Shown: positions 22,325 through 34,350, counted from the first letter of the stretch. The stretch is 64,000 bases of DNA from Rhizomys pruinosus (GCA_009823505.1 VZQC01013997.1:1613262-1677261), one strand, 5' to 3'. The notes: generated by a model from the letters alone, not told the origin. A program made the numbers and translations.

Positions 22325-22467
22325 GAAACAGGAGCCAGATGTGGTACACACCAGACACTTCAGCACCTGGAGGCAGAGGATCAGGAGTTGAGTGGTGTCT
22401 GCAGCTATAGAGCCAGTTCAAAGCTTGTCCCTTGTCTCAGAAACAACAACAATAACAACAACAAAAC
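22325..22467 (+). mobile_element. B1-like fragment with (CAA)n tail
   Basis: GCCAGATGTGGTACACACC and CCTTGTCTCAGAAACAACAA; very diverged. Confidence 0.55.
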
Positions 22468-22701
22468 AGAATGAACAAAAGAAATGGCATGATCTTCCCT
22501 GGGTGCTTACCACGGTACCTAGCATGGAAAATTACTCAGTACCTGAGAAATGTCAACTCATCTGGACTTGATGAGATTTTTCTTACATATATATCAAGAT
22601 CATGCCAGTGACCACTTGAACTATACTAATTAGAAGGCACAGTTATCAAGTCTGAAGGAAGCTATGTTAACAGTACATTCTGGAGCCTTTGAATTGACTC
22701 T

Positions 22702-22834
22702 AGCGAGTCCTGCCGACTCATGCCTTTAATTCCAGCAGAGAAAGGCAGATCTCTATGAGATCAAGGCCAGCCTGATCTACAAAGTGAATTCTAGGCCAGC
22801 TGGAGCTATAGGGAGACCATGTCTCAAAACAAAG
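22702..22834 (+). mobile_element. B1 SINE, diverged
   Basis: TCATGCCTTTAATTCCAGCA, TCAAGGCCAGCCTGATCTAC and GGGAGACCATGTCTCAAAAC. Confidence 0.8.
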
Positions 22835-23413
22835 AATATTTACTCTAATTGTGACAATAAAGATGTTAGTAACCACCAGCTATTGATAACATTGATCATC
22901 AGTTGTCCTCCAACTGTAAGGCAAGCACTATCTCAGGTGCTTTTTTTTTTGGTTTATATTTTTATTTTTTTATTTTATTTTATTTTTTTGTTTATTTTTA
23001 AGGGATTCTACAATATAATGACACAGTTGTTTGCAGATAACTTTGATATTACTCAGTTTGTCAAACAATTAGATAACTGGTACATTTTGCAAGTATCTAT
23101 GTCCAAATTTTGAACAACCCAAGGTTCCCATAGCCAGTTGGAGAAGCTTGTATGCACAGGCATGTTGATAAATTAGGAGACCAGACTATATTCCTGTAGT
23201 CTCATGATTCACCCCTATCTCTCCGCAGCCCTTACATTCTACCATGCCTCCTCTTCTGCAGTTTTTTCCCTGGGCTTTGGGAAAGGGGCACAAGTGGGTG
23301 AGAAGAAAGCAGTCCACTTTCTTTGGAGTTGTCATTTTGGACTCTAGTCTGTTCAGGTTGTTTCCCTTCATGGGTTGGCAGCTTTTCCAGTGATACCTTC
23401 TTAGTCATACTAA

Positions 23414-24120
23414 CAAAGCACAAGCAATTGGATGTACAAGCATTTAAGCAGTACTAATTATTATGTCAAGCTAAGCTGTGAGCATAGACACAGATGCTTG
23501 GATGGTATACTAATCCGCAAACTGGTTTCTCTATAAAGGGTGACAAGTTCTTATTGTGCCTTATAACATCTCCTAACCACTAGAGGACATAAGCTTGTGG
23601 CATCCACTGTGAGTTATTCCTCCAAGGAGAAAGCTAATAGCCAATTAGTTTTGGGATATATATAGACACTTGGCTGCCACTGTTGCACAGCATCTCCAGG
23701 CTGTTGAGGTATAGCTGATACTGACGGAGGAGTCTTGCTTGTCTCAGGGAGACCAATATTTTGCTGTATTGCTTTAGTGGCCTTTGGTAACGCTCTCTGG
23801 CATTTCAGAGGCCAGTTGTACGCTAGCAAGTGACGTCTCATAACATTTTTTCATGCTCACACCAGGTCTTCGACAACAGGGACTTACTGCCTTTCTCCTT
23901 GCATATATCCCACTTATAGGCAAAAGGCCTTTATAATTTGGGGGGGCGTGTTTGAATCCCCTAGCCAACATCTCCTAGGCAGAATGATTCATTGCTGATG
24001 TCAGAGCTTTCCTGTAGTAATATATTTTGCTTAATTACACAACTTATAAACACTTTACTATTGGATTTGGCTCTAGATAGAGAATTATCCTTTCACAGTT
24101 CCTATGCCTATCGGTCAATT
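23414..24120. other. Unassigned stretch in intron 1
   Basis: About 700 bases without a named repeat. The minus strand has overlapping open frames at 23614-23841 (75 codons) and 23774-23971 (65 codons) whose products I do not recognise. The texture is less AT-skewed than the intron around it. It could be an eroded retrocopy or an old retroelement body; I cannot decide. Confidence 0.3.
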
Positions 24121-24239
24121 AAAAAAGGGTAGTTATACCTGCAGGTGCTTTTATACTACTGTTAGTCATCAGATATCCATCAATAAAACCTTAATGGCTC
24201 ATTTTATAGATAGGGAAACTGAGGACACATCAAATAAAA

Positions 24240-24317
24240 CCAGGCAAGGTAGTGCACACCTAGAACAACACTACTCCATAGGTGGAGTCAGGAATGTCAA
24301 GAGTTCCATGAGATTCT

Positions 24318-24370
<53 letters not shown>
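24240..24370 (+). repeat. B1-like fragment followed by (GA)n
   Basis: CCAGGCAAGGTAGTGCACAC marks a short monomer-type B1 fragment. 24320-24370 is a pure (GA)n run of about 25 units. Confidence 0.7.
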
Positions 24371-24373
<3 letters not shown>

Positions 24374-24477
24374 TATAAGGTCACTAGTGAAGAAATAGGA
24401 TCAACTCAACATTCAAACTTTAAAACCCGTGTTTTTCTACAACATAGCACATCTAGTTTGTTAGACTTGCAGTAAAT

Positions 24478-24630
24478 TTTTAGGTTTTTTGAGACAGGAT
24501 CTCACTTTGTAGCCCTGGCTGGCTTGGAACTTGCTATGTAGATCAGGCTGGCCTTAAACTCACAGAGATCTTCTTGCCTCTGCCTCTTGAGTGCTAGGAT
24601 TAAAGGTGGGTACTGCCATGTCCCACTTGA
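24478..24630 (-). mobile_element. B1 SINE
   Basis: TTTTTTGAGACAGGATCTCA, CAGGCTGGCCTTAAACTCAC and GAGTGCTAGGATTAAAGGTG. Confidence 0.9.
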
Positions 24631-25182
24631 TGTCAACAGAACCAAGCACACTGCTTCACTTGTTAAAGTGACTGCAACTCAGCATCTCATGGTTTTGGCT
24701 GGTATTTTCTCCACTTTTGCTTTAACTAACTGGGGAGGATAAATTTCTGAGTTTTCTTATTTTGCTGTTATCTAAAGCTATAGAGAAAAGTAATAATTGG
24801 ATAATAAATACAGTGGAGGAGTGCCCATCATAATTCTACTGTATTTAATCCTGATTACCAGAAAATGCTTTATCTTTAACAGATATTACATAGTAAAAAA
24901 AAGTTAGCTGGTTCAATATCTTTAACATTATGAAACAAATGAAGGATCTTGATAATAATCAGGAGGGACTGGGATATTAGCTACTAATTCCACAAGGAGA
25001 TGTGAATCATCCCTTTGTTCAGTGTTTCCACGTTGTATATGCAACCTGCCTGATACTCATTTAGCAGATTACAGGCTACCAAATAAACTGTCTTTATGTT
25101 GTAGTACTTATCTTCAAATAACTGTTTTAAGAATGGCCTTGACACAGTAGAGCAGTGACGCTGATAACTTTATTACACGATA

Positions 25183-25713
25183 TTGTTATACTTGTCCCAT
25201 TTTATGATCAGTTTTGTGATTAATGTCTTGTCATGCCTATTATATCTCTATCATGGATATATCTATATCTATATCTATATATCTGGTCTCAGGCATCTGA
25301 TGTGCTTCTTAAATTCTCATGGACCAAAGGGACTGGTGTATGTAGTGGGATTTCTCCTTGGCTCCCCCATGCTCTGCAGTGCTGATTTCAGGAATTCAAA
25401 GCAGTTAGTAACACTTTCCGTGTCAATCATAGTTATAAACCAATCTCACTTTATGAGCAGATGCTTCTGTCAAAGAGGAGACAGACGCTGTGGCAGGAGA
25501 AGCTCTGACGGTCTTGTGAAAGCTGATGGTAGCTTCTCTTCCTTACCCTCACTTTGGTATCTTGACCTCAGTCATGGTAGGGCTTCCTCTGTGGAAGTGA
25601 CTGAACAGCTGAACCCCAGCCAGTTGTTGAACATTTTCTACTATACCCCCTATGGACGTGTTGCAACTTGGGAAGGGACTGTTCTGCTTTGGCCTAGCTT
25701 GGGTGATGCCTAG
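25183..25713. other. Unassigned stretch with a 176-codon open frame
   Basis: The + strand is open for 176 codons from an ATG at 25183, crossing a (TATC)n stretch near 25255-25281. The predicted product shows no domain I recognise and its composition is not coding-like. On the minus strand a TAATAAAG lies at the far end, which would suit an old retrocopy running that way, but I cannot identify a parent gene. I do not call it a gene. Confidence 0.25.
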
Positions 25714-26784
25714 CAACAGTAGCTGAATGCTGCATCACACGCACTGATAACTTAGTGGTGCTCCTCAAACCATCACCCAGGTGTGTGGGGACCAGAGCTC
25801 TGGAATCAGCTTGCATCTAAGTAGCAGTGAAGACAGAGGTGTTTCGTCTCCAGCTTTAAGGATTGCTTCATGGTCAAGCACTAAATTCCTGTGTGGTAAC
25901 AACACCTCTATATAATGTCATGAATACTAAAAATTCCATGTGCTATAAATTCATGCATAATCTTTTACATTTATGAAAACTCAGAGGATAAGGTAAAGGA
26001 ATATCTGTAAAGCATTTCACACTGGGACACTCTGTAGGTGGCCATAAATTGTAGATAACTGTTTGCATCGCACCTGATAAGCAGCTCTGTAGGATGCTCC
26101 ACTTGTCAGAGCCACGCTCTGGACTCTAACCATTCTGAGAGACTCCACATCAGTCGTCTAGGACACTGTGTTTACCACTTAGACAAGTGTGCTCCAGGAT
26201 CAGCAGCATCGGTATTAGAATCTGTTAGACGTGTAGATGCTCGGTCCCAATCTACTGAACCAGAAACAGTGAAGTAAGGCCCAAGCCCTTCGGTGACTCT
26301 GGAACAAGCTTTTTGGCTTTGTCTAATATGGCAGTGTCAGTAAGAATCCTTCAGCCATGCTAAATATCCCCTTCCATCTTGAACTCTTGATCCAATAAGC
26401 AACCATTAAAAGCTCTTTTTGAAAAATGTTCTGTTTTGTATTATTTAATTTTCTGGCACATTATGTGTTAACAGCTCTCTTGAGTAAGACCACATTAAAT
26501 TGATAGAATACAATACATTTATCATCTCCTGAAAATGACTCCAAATCGTTTACCTTAAATTACATAAAATAGAATCCATAGAAATTCTCTTAGAGATAAG
26601 CAGAGAAAACTTGGCAGTTCAGCTACTTGTGTGGCTGATTGCTTTCATAACCAGGAAGGTTCATCTCATTACAGTATTGATAGGATTAAAGGTGGAAGCT
26701 GGCTAACTTACAGAAATAGTCACATTTCAAGTTTACAAATGACTGACAAAAAGAGAGACAGTGAAAGATATTTGACATGAGGAC

Positions 26785-26992
26785 ACTGGAGAGAGAGGGC
26801 TCAGTGGTTAAGAGCACTGGTTGTTCTTGCAGAGGACCCGGGTTTGGTTCCCATAACCCACATGGGGCCAAATAACCATCTGTAACTCTAGTTCAAGGGG
26901 ATCCAACACCCTCTTCTGACCTCCATGGACACTGCATGACATGGGTGCACTTATATACATGTACGTAAAACACTCATACACACACACAAAAA
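26785..26992 (+). mobile_element. B2 SINE
   Basis: GGGCTCAGTGGTTAAGAGC, GAGGACCCGGGTTTGGTTCC and GACATGGGTGCACTTATATA. Confidence 0.88.
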
Positions 26993-26997
26993 ATACT

Positions 26998-27138
26998 TTT
27001 TTTTGAGACAGGGTCTCCCTATAGCCCCAGCTGGCCTGGAACTCACTCTGTAGACCAGGCTGGCCTTGAACTCACAGAGATCCGTCTGCCTCTGCCTCCC
27101 GAGTGCTGGGATCAAAGGCGTGCACTACCACGCCGGGC
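26998..27138 (-). mobile_element. B1 SINE
   Basis: TTTTTGAGACAGGGTCTCCC, CTGGCCTTGAACTCACAGAG and GGCGTGCACTACCACGCC. It sits between two same-sense B2 copies in the opposite orientation. Confidence 0.93.
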
Positions 27139-27177
27139 TAAAAATAAATTTTTTATTTATTTAAAAAAAAAATAATT

Positions 27178-27412
27178 TGAGGGACTGCAGAGCTGGCTCA
27201 GTGGTTAAGAGTCCTGGCCGCTCTTGCAGAAGGTGCTTGGTTCGGTGTCCAGCATCCATATGGGGGCTAATAACTGTCTGTAAATCCAGTTCCAGGGGAT
27301 CCAATGCCTTCTTCTGACCTCCACAAGCACTGTGTGACACGGGTACACTTACATACACGAAGGCAATATACTCATACACAAAAATAATAGTAATAATAAA
27401 AATATGATTGAC
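27178..27412 (+). mobile_element. B2 SINE
   Basis: GCTGGCTCAGTGGTTAAGAG, CAGTTCCAGGGGATCCAATG and CACTCATA-type tail with (AAT)n. Confidence 0.88.
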
Positions 27413-28423
27413 AGTAGAAGGTTGTACTCCCCCAGTAACCTCATCCAGCAGCCCAGTCAACAACAAAAAGGAGAAAACAAAGAAATTAGAGTTGTGAGAA
27501 TATCATAAAACTAGAATATAAATGTTTGAGAGGGACAGAAATGGCAATAATTCTCATTTTTGTAAGATGTTTGGGGTGGTGCATTTTAGCTATGAAAGGG
27601 AAAGAAGATTATAGGTAAATTTCAAGGCACGGTCCTGCTGGTACCAGCTTTCAGTAATAATTCCAACCCTCAGCAGGCCCACTGGGCCGAATCAGGAAGG
27701 CAGAGCCACTGTGAGACAAGACTCCGGACTCTTCCATCTGGAAATGGACTTAATATTCAGAGGGCATCCCAACCCTGCTTAACTTTCCAGCTCATGACAG
27801 GCAGTGCAGGCAAAAGCTATGTTTCTACAGGGTGTGGAGTTTAAGATCAGACTGTTGATGCATCTGTCTAAAGATGGTCAAGTGATATGTTCTCTTTTTC
27901 TCATTTCCAATCAGAAGAATCACGTCCAATTTCCCTTATGAATATAATTATCCACCAGTGTGTGGGCCAATCTCACAAGCCCCCAGCCCTCTGCTGAGGC
28001 CTCAGCACTGCTGGATATTACCTCCCATCTGGCTTTGGGCTATGTGAAATCACCTGCCCTCCTCAGGCCTGTGTCTGGTACCAACATCCATTTCCTGTCC
28101 TGTGTGCCTCCCCCACCATACCTAATGGGAGTTCTGGCTCAGATTCCTGGGTTTTTACGCATTAACAAGCACTCTCCCTTTCTTGCCTGAGAAGCCAGAA
28201 CAGCGTGTCTTCCCGGCGTGTCCACGTCCTGCCAGCCCAGGAAGCAGGAGGTTTATTCTGGCATGAAATCTGGTTTCTTCCTCATGGTCATAAAGCCATC
28301 AGGTTGAAGTATTCAATAAATATGACTCTTCTAGAACATGCTACACACGCCACCATGTGGTTCAGGATGGACCAATCCCCACTGAGGCTGGGTTAGAACC
28401 TTCTATCACAAATGAGGTTTTAG

Positions 28424-28609
28424 TAGGGTGTGGTGGTGCACGCCTTTAATCTCAGTGCTGAGGAGGCAGAGGCAGGCAGATCTCTGTGAGTTCAAGGCCA
28501 TCCTGGTCAACATAGTGAGTTTCAGGCCAACTAGGACTACAGGGAGACCCTGTCTCAAAATAAATATGTAAGTAAGTAAGTAAATAAATAAATAAATAAA
28601 TAAATAAAA
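28424..28609 (+). mobile_element. B1 SINE with (AAAT)n tail
   Basis: GGTGTGGTGGTGCACGCCTT, GTTCAAGGCCATCCTGGTC and CCCTGTCTCAAAATAAATA, followed by AAGT and AAAT repeats. Confidence 0.92.
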
Positions 28610-28671
28610 AGTCTTCGTTCCTTTGTTTCAGTTCTGCAGATTCTTCATCTTAGAATGCATTTTTGTTTTCA

Positions 28672-28857
28672 CTTAATGTGTATGTATTGTCTGAGTGCAC
28701 TGCATGTATACTAGTAGCAACGGAAGCTGGAGGCCCAACTCTTGGAGATAGAGTTACAAGTGGTTGTGAGCCACCTGATGTGGGTGCTGGGAACCCAATC
28801 CAGGTCATCTGGAAGAGCAACAAGTGCTGCTAACCACCAGGCCATCCCTCCAGCCCC
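28672..28857 (-). mobile_element. B3-type SINE
   Basis: GAGTTACAAGTGGTTGTGAG, CCACCTGATGTGGGTGCTGG and CAGGCCATCCCTCCAGCCCC. The CCACCTGATG insert in the body separates B3 from the local B2 copies. Confidence 0.8.
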
Positions 28858-29359
28858 TCCTTGGGATTTTTTTTTACATACTTAAAGGCAAAAATAGAAG
28901 GGAGATGGTTTGGGAAGAAGAGGATCACTGAAGGTGAGACAAAAGAGGGTAATGGGTGAATATGCACAAAGTAACAATTTCATAGCGAAGCCAGTTACTG
29001 TCTGTAATTAATATATGATAATGAGGTAATTTTTAAATGTGCTTAGAGGACTTCACCCTAACATGTCAGTCACACTTTTGGCTCTACAGCTTCAGCCTCG
29101 TCTGTCAGCACCAGGCAGCCCTGTACTGTTCTGTGTGACTGAAAGCCTCTGCCATGTATGTCTCCCACTTTTCTTTGTTCCTCTGCTGACAGACACTTAG
29201 GTGGCTCTCTACGTCCTGTGGCTGGTGCTGCTGTCAGCACGTGGGTATCTCTGTGATGTATGTCTTCTCTACTAAAGGGAAGTACTTCATGGATGTTTTA
29301 ATCTTTCCAGAGTTGAAGATGAACAGATATACTTTGATTAGATCCTATAAATCAATATT

Positions 29360-29494
29360 TTGACAGGGTCTCCCTAGTCCCACCCTGCCTGGAACTCACT
29401 ATGTGGACCAGGCAGACCTTGATCTCACAGAGATCCACCTGCTTCTGCCTCCTGAAGGTTGGGGTTAAAGGTGGGCACCACCACACTTAGCATT
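29360..29494 (-). mobile_element. B1 SINE, diverged
   Basis: TTTGACAGGGTCTCCCTAGT, GATCTCACAGAGATCCACCT and GGTGGGCACCACCACACTTA. Confidence 0.85.
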
Positions 29495-29609
29495 AAAGCA
29501 AGTTTTTAAACCCCTGGTGTTAGACTTCTGTTGAGGCCATCCACTTCCATGCGTCGTCCTCCACAAGAACTTGAAGGTTGTTTTCCATTTTCCCCTCTCC
29601 AGACTCTCT

Positions 29610-29713
29610 CTATTAGTCATGCAGTAGCCAGAAGGCTGATCTGGAATTGCAGCATCCTCCTGCCTCAGAATCCCAAGTGCTGGGATTCTAGGCATGGGCC
29701 ACCACACTTAGCT
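29610..29713 (-). mobile_element. B1-like fragment
   Basis: CTCAGAATCCCAAGTGCTGG, GATTCTAGGCATGGGCCACC and CACACTTAGC. It ends with the same CCACCACACTTAGC as the B1 200 bases upstream. Confidence 0.65.
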
Positions 29714-30424
29714 TCCTAGTGTACTCATCTTGCCCAGATTAGTAAAATAAAGTCTCGAGGTCCCTTGTGAAGTTCACCAAACGTCACTGCTCATCTTTCT
29801 GAAGAGTGTCTTCTAGCCATGTCACACCCCTGCTCCTGAGCCCAGCCACTTGCTCATCGAGAGTCCTAGGTCTTCACCCTGTTTCTTCTACTCTCCATTT
29901 TTATCCCGATGTGAGTCTGTGCCCTTTGGAACATGTTCTGTGCTGTCTCACCTCGAGCTATGGCTCCTGCAGCTTCTTTCAGCCAGGCCAGCTGCCCACT
30001 GTGCACCCTGGGCCCCTGCTTCTCTGGCCTGGTGCTTCCCCATCTGCAAACCTGGGGATCTTAACAGCACCTGCTGGTTTTATGGGGACAGAGAACGGAC
30101 ACTGCAAGCCCTCTGGAGAGTGCCAGGGCACTACTGGTAACCATCCAAGGACCATGTGGAACACACTCCTTGAGTGAAACCTTCTATATCTCCAAATTTG
30201 ATTTAAGCTCTTCATCTTTTCTATTTCTCCAAATGCCCTGCAGCATACATGGCTTATATGAATCTACTTTGGCCTGTACTGAACATGTGCTGATCAAAAT
30301 ATATTACATTTTATTTATCATTATTTATGCTCTGCAGAATCTTCCCTACTACCTGGAAAACAAAAGGACTTATTAAATACTGGATAGATAGAAATAAATT
30401 GACTTTAGTGTTTTGAAACAGTGT

Positions 30425-30588
30425 TCCCTGGGGAGATAGCTCAGCAGTTAAGAGTGTGTACTATTCTTGCAAAAGACCTATGTCAGGCCACCCATAACGA
30501 ACGACCTGTAACTCCAACTCTGGGGGAACTGACTCCCTCTTCTGGCCTCCTCAGGCACCCATATTCAACATACACATACCCACACCTA

Positions 30589-30633
<45 letters not shown>

Positions 30634-30640
30634 ACACTTA
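30425..30640 (+). mobile_element. B2 SINE, diverged, with (CA)n
   Basis: GGGGAGATAGCTCAGCAGTT head and CTCTTCTGGCCTCCTCAGGC, then (CA)n from about 30590. Confidence 0.75.
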
Positions 30641-30662
30641 AAAGAATAAGAATAAACTTTTA

Positions 30663-30838
30663 CAGCCAGGCGTGGTGGTGCATGCCTTTAATCCCAGCAC
30701 TCTGGAAGCAGAGGCAGGCGGATTCCTGTGAGTTCAAGGCCAGCCTGGTCTACACAGTGAGTTCCAGGCCAGCTGGGACTAAAGGGAGACCCTGCCTCAG
30801 AAAAGACAAAAAATAAAATAAAATAAAATAAAATAAAC
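30663..30838 (+). mobile_element. B1 SINE with (AAAAT)n tail
   Basis: GCCAGGCGTGGTGGTGCATG, GTTCAAGGCCAGCCTGGTCT and five AAAAT units. AATAAACTTTTA before it and AATAAACTTGTA after it suggest the target-site duplication. Confidence 0.93.
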
Positions 30839-31009
30839 TTGTAGATCTCTGTTCTACAAGTTGAGAAAAACTCACACCACATAAGTAAAATGAACTGAGA
30901 ACTAAAAGTTTTGATAACAGAGCTGCTACTGGTAAAAGACACCTCGCTCGGTGCCCCTGGAGTCCTGACGTGTCCAGTAACATTCTTTACGCTGTGCTCT
31001 CCACTGCAG

Positions 31010-31096
31010 GTCTGTGTGGTAGCCTACCTTGGACTGTTTATGCTTTGTGTCTCGTATCAAGTTGATGAGAGAACATGTGTCCAGTTTTCTATGAAA
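31010..31096 (+). CDS. SSPN: SSPN coding exon 2 (residues 67-95)
   Basis: Twenty-nine codons give VCVVAYLGLFMLCVSYQVDE followed by RTCVQFSMK. This is the second membrane segment and the short loop after it, nearly identical to the human segment I recall. The acceptor is a pyrimidine-rich tract ending CACTGCAG at 31009, and the donor is GTAAGT at 31097, close to consensus. Both junctions are phase 0. The exon lies 29 kb downstream of exon 1 in repeat-rich intron, about 170 bases after the tail of a B1 copy. Confidence 0.95.
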
Positions 31097-31775
31097 GTAA
31101 GTTGTTTTTCTTTTTACCAACTCATTGCATAGAAGGAAACACAAGTACCAAATAAGAGTGCTTTTCAAGGCACTGCATATCTGATGAGTCTAGAAATTGA
31201 ATTTTCAGGCAGGCCAAAAAATGTTTTAGGAGGGCAATTGTCCAGACCCCAAGGAAATGCTAGCCCTTTTTAAGTCTTAATTTCCATGAGCTGGGTTGGC
31301 CTGGAGCACACGGTGTGCCCTTTAATGCCCGTAAAAGGAATATTGAACATTTATCAGTTCGACAAAACACTTGGCCAGGGAACAGTGTCGCTCTTGGCCC
31401 ACTTTCATATCTTGGGGTTATTTGGAATATTTCACTAATGAAACAATCTAAGTGTATTTCCCCTCGTAGGTGGGAGCACTGAGACAGAAAGGGTACATTG
31501 GGTGCATCCAGCGGGCTTGCCAAGAGTCTGTGGGAAATAGCTGGGTTACGCATGGCTTGGCAAGTGTGTGTCTTTCATTTGTATGAATTTTCTGTCAGGT
31601 ATAAAAAGCAACGTGCTTACGGACTTTAATAAATCCTGCTATAGAAAATAAGGTAATGGAATAAAGAAGTTCAGATTATATTGATTTTTTTTAAGAGCCT
31701 TTGACAAGCTTTGCATTCTGGCTCACGTCTGTGATGCTGGCAACCAGAAACCTGAGGTGGGTGAATCTCCACAAG

Positions 31776-31921
31776 TTCTTTTTTTGAGACAGGGTCTCCC
31801 TTTAGTCCCAGTTGGCCTGGAGCTCACTCTGTAGACCAGGCTGGCGTTGAACTCACAGAGATCCACCTGCCTCTGCCTCCCGAGTGCTGGGATTAAAGGC
31901 ATGTGCCACCATGGCCAGCTA
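31776..31921 (-). mobile_element. B1 SINE
   Basis: TTTTTTTGAGACAGGGTCTC, GAACTCACAGAGATCCACCT and GGCATGTGCCACCATGGCC. Confidence 0.94.
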
Positions 31922-32759
31922 ACACTATTTTTAATTGCTACGAACTGGAATTTTGATGCATATACAACCATTTGGGAAATTCACTTTTTTGGTCCAAGGA
32001 TTTTCTTTAAAAAGAAAGCCGGCAGGTGTAGCATGAGCTCACACTCCTTTTTCTTTTCTTTTTCTTCTGAGGTTGACTAAATAACAAAGCTTGGTGGTGA
32101 GAAGGGGGAAAAGAGTAAAAAGAAAAAAAGCCGAGAAGCTGGTAGGAGACGCCTGCTGAATAGCAGGAGGTCGATTTAGTAGGTAAAGCACCCCAACTTA
32201 GATTTCCATCCATCCAGGTGGAGCACCCCACCTCCTCCCTCATGTCCATGTCTCAGAAAACAGCTGAGGCAAAGCCCCACTTTCAGAGAACCCTGCCCCA
32301 GGCACCTCAACTTGTATCTCAAAAAAAAAAAAAGATGCAAGTGGAGAAAGGAAGATGTGACTTCGGGTGTCAGGCAGGCTTCGAATCCCCCCAGGAGGAC
32401 CTTGTTAGCTGCCTCTTTCCTTCACCCATGACAGATGCTGACAGACACCGAGGCACTTTCTCTTCCCCTGAAGGTGACCTTAGCAAGGCTGCTACCAACT
32501 AAGATGCTCTCTAGAGTGTCATCAGTCACTAGTGGTTCCAGCCAGGAGCCACTAGGGCTCAGCTGATGTCCACTGTGCTCCCACCATGTTTCAGGACAAA
32601 TGAAGTGGGCCTTCACAAGCTTGTCACACACACAGCTGCATTTCAGTCCCTCCCTCCCTCCATAGGCATAATGGCCTAAGCTTTGTATGAGAATTTATTT
32701 TCTCTCACTGAGCACCTAGATAGCCAGCAAGCCAGCAGTCTATGATGACAGTCTTCTAG

Positions 32760-32761
32760 TA

Positions 32762-32803
<42 letters not shown>

Positions 32804-33270
32804 ATTGTCTTGCAGACTATATACACACAGGCATCAGGAATATACACACATTCACACACAAGGCATATACACAGAGACATGCACACAGGTGATAATTGTC
32901 TTGTGGACTGCATATACACACAGAGACACAGACAAGGCATACACACAGACACAGGCAAGTAGCATGATTGACTTGCACACTGTATATATAATATATATGC
33001 ACACACACAGGCTATACACACAGAGACACGGGCACACACAGGCACATATATGCACAGAGACATACACACATATGATGATTGCCTTGCATACTATACACAC
33101 ATATATAATCACACACAGAGGGATATACATACAGAAACATACACACACGATGATTGTCTTGCACACTATATACACTCAGAGGGATATACATTCGGAGATA
33201 TACACATGCACACAGAGGCATACACACAAAGCACATAAAGGCTGATACACACACATATACATGTGGTGTC
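32760..33270 (+). repeat. (CA)n plus irregular higher-order CA-derived array
   Basis: 32760-32800 is pure (CA)n. It is followed by CA-rich blocks separated by a recurring non-CA anchor, ATGATTGTCTTGCACACTAT or close variants, at 32801, 32892, 32964, 33075 and 33150. Spacings are 91, 72, 111 and 75 bases. Five anchors show the array grew by duplicating a unit made of anchor plus CA block. Confidence 0.85.
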
Positions 33271-33426
33271 GCTCCACACATGTGGAGGTGGACCCATGAA
33301 CCTCATCCACTGGATGACAGGGAAAAGGGAAAACACAAGACCACTGTCCACAGCTGTCCTTAAACCTTGGGGCCAAAGCCTGACCACCTTCCCACTGCCC
33401 GCCTGTCTCATCCAACATCTACGCCA

Positions 33427-33600
33427 GGCAATGCCCCATTGGCACTCCCAGATCCTCCAGGCTGCCGCCTGCTAGGCATCCCACAGCCCAATGCCAGCTA
33501 CATGGGGCAATGCCCTATTGGCACTCCCAGATCCTCCAGGCTGCCACCTGCTAGGCACCCCACAGCCCAATGCCAGCTACACCGGGCAATGCCCCATTGC
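33427..33600 (+). repeat. 79-bp minisatellite, two units plus a partial
   Basis: GGCAATGCCC starts at 33427, 33506 and 33585, exactly 79 bases apart. The first two units differ at only a few positions; the third matches for about 15 bases and then diverges. Confidence 0.93.
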
Positions 33601-33769
33601 CCTGCCACCCATTTCCCAGGCTGGCATCTGATTGATTTTCCCCAGCCAAATCCACTAGCCAAGAAGACACAAGCCTGATGGGCTAAAATTACACGTGCCA
33701 AGTAATGGCCGGGAGTCCCTGTCTGATGGTAAGAAGGACCTGTCTTTTTATTCCCAGCATTGTTTTTTA

Positions 33770-33998
33770 ATTTTTTTTAATTTTATTTATTTTTTGTATG
33801 TGTTTGAATGTACTGTCTGCATGTAGGTTTGTGCATCTGTGTCGTGCAATGCCGCGGAGATCAGAAGAGGGTGTTGGATTCTCCTGGAACTGGAGTTAAA
33901 GACGGTTATCAGCCACCATGTGGGTGCTGGGGATTGAATCCAGGTCCTCTGCAAGAGCGGTCAGCACTCTTAACCGACAGGCCATCTCTCCAGCCCCT
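33770..33998 (-). mobile_element. B2 SINE
   Basis: TGTCGTGCAATGCCGCGGAG, TCTCCTGGAACTGGAGTTAA and CAGGCCATCTCTCCAGCCCC. Confidence 0.94.
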
Positions 33999-34350
33999 AG
34001 CATTCTGTTTTTATACCCAGAGTGACATCGTATCTCAGGGCCTGGTTTCAGACCCTGTGCTTCATGTTCCATAACAACAGAGTACTAACATCAGGAGTAC
34101 GAGAGAACCCCTGAGTGCCTTTGATCCCAGGGTGTTGCAGGTTTGCTAATTCCGGCAAATCTAGCCTAAGGCCAGGTTTTGGTGTAAACAGTCAAGCAGG
34201 TAATTTAGTTTAAAGAAACCACAGGTGGCCTCGGTTATACCTACATATACACACACACATAGGCACACATACAAAAAGCATAAACACACAGGTGTACACA
34301 CATGCACAGTGTACAGACATGCAGGTAAAAACATGCATACATAGGCACAT

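Larger units (their letters stand above)
1959..31009 (+). other. SSPN: SSPN intron 1
   Basis: GTAAGC donor and CACTGCAG acceptor. The intron is about 29 kb. Listed repeats cover roughly a third of it. Stretches of more than 300 bases where I see no gene or named repeat include 3135-4090, 4600-5600, 7500-8235, 11560-12950, 14540-15080, 15500-16170, 17490-18800, 19655-20795, 22840-23410, 24630-25180, 25740-26780, 27415-28420 and 29715-30420. Poly-C runs occur at 3601 and 7442 and a poly-G run at 13693-13708. Confidence 0.85.

Noticed and set aside
32740..33281. Cys/Val/Tyr-rich and Thr/His-rich open frames
   Set aside because: They are translations of the CA-derived tandem array.
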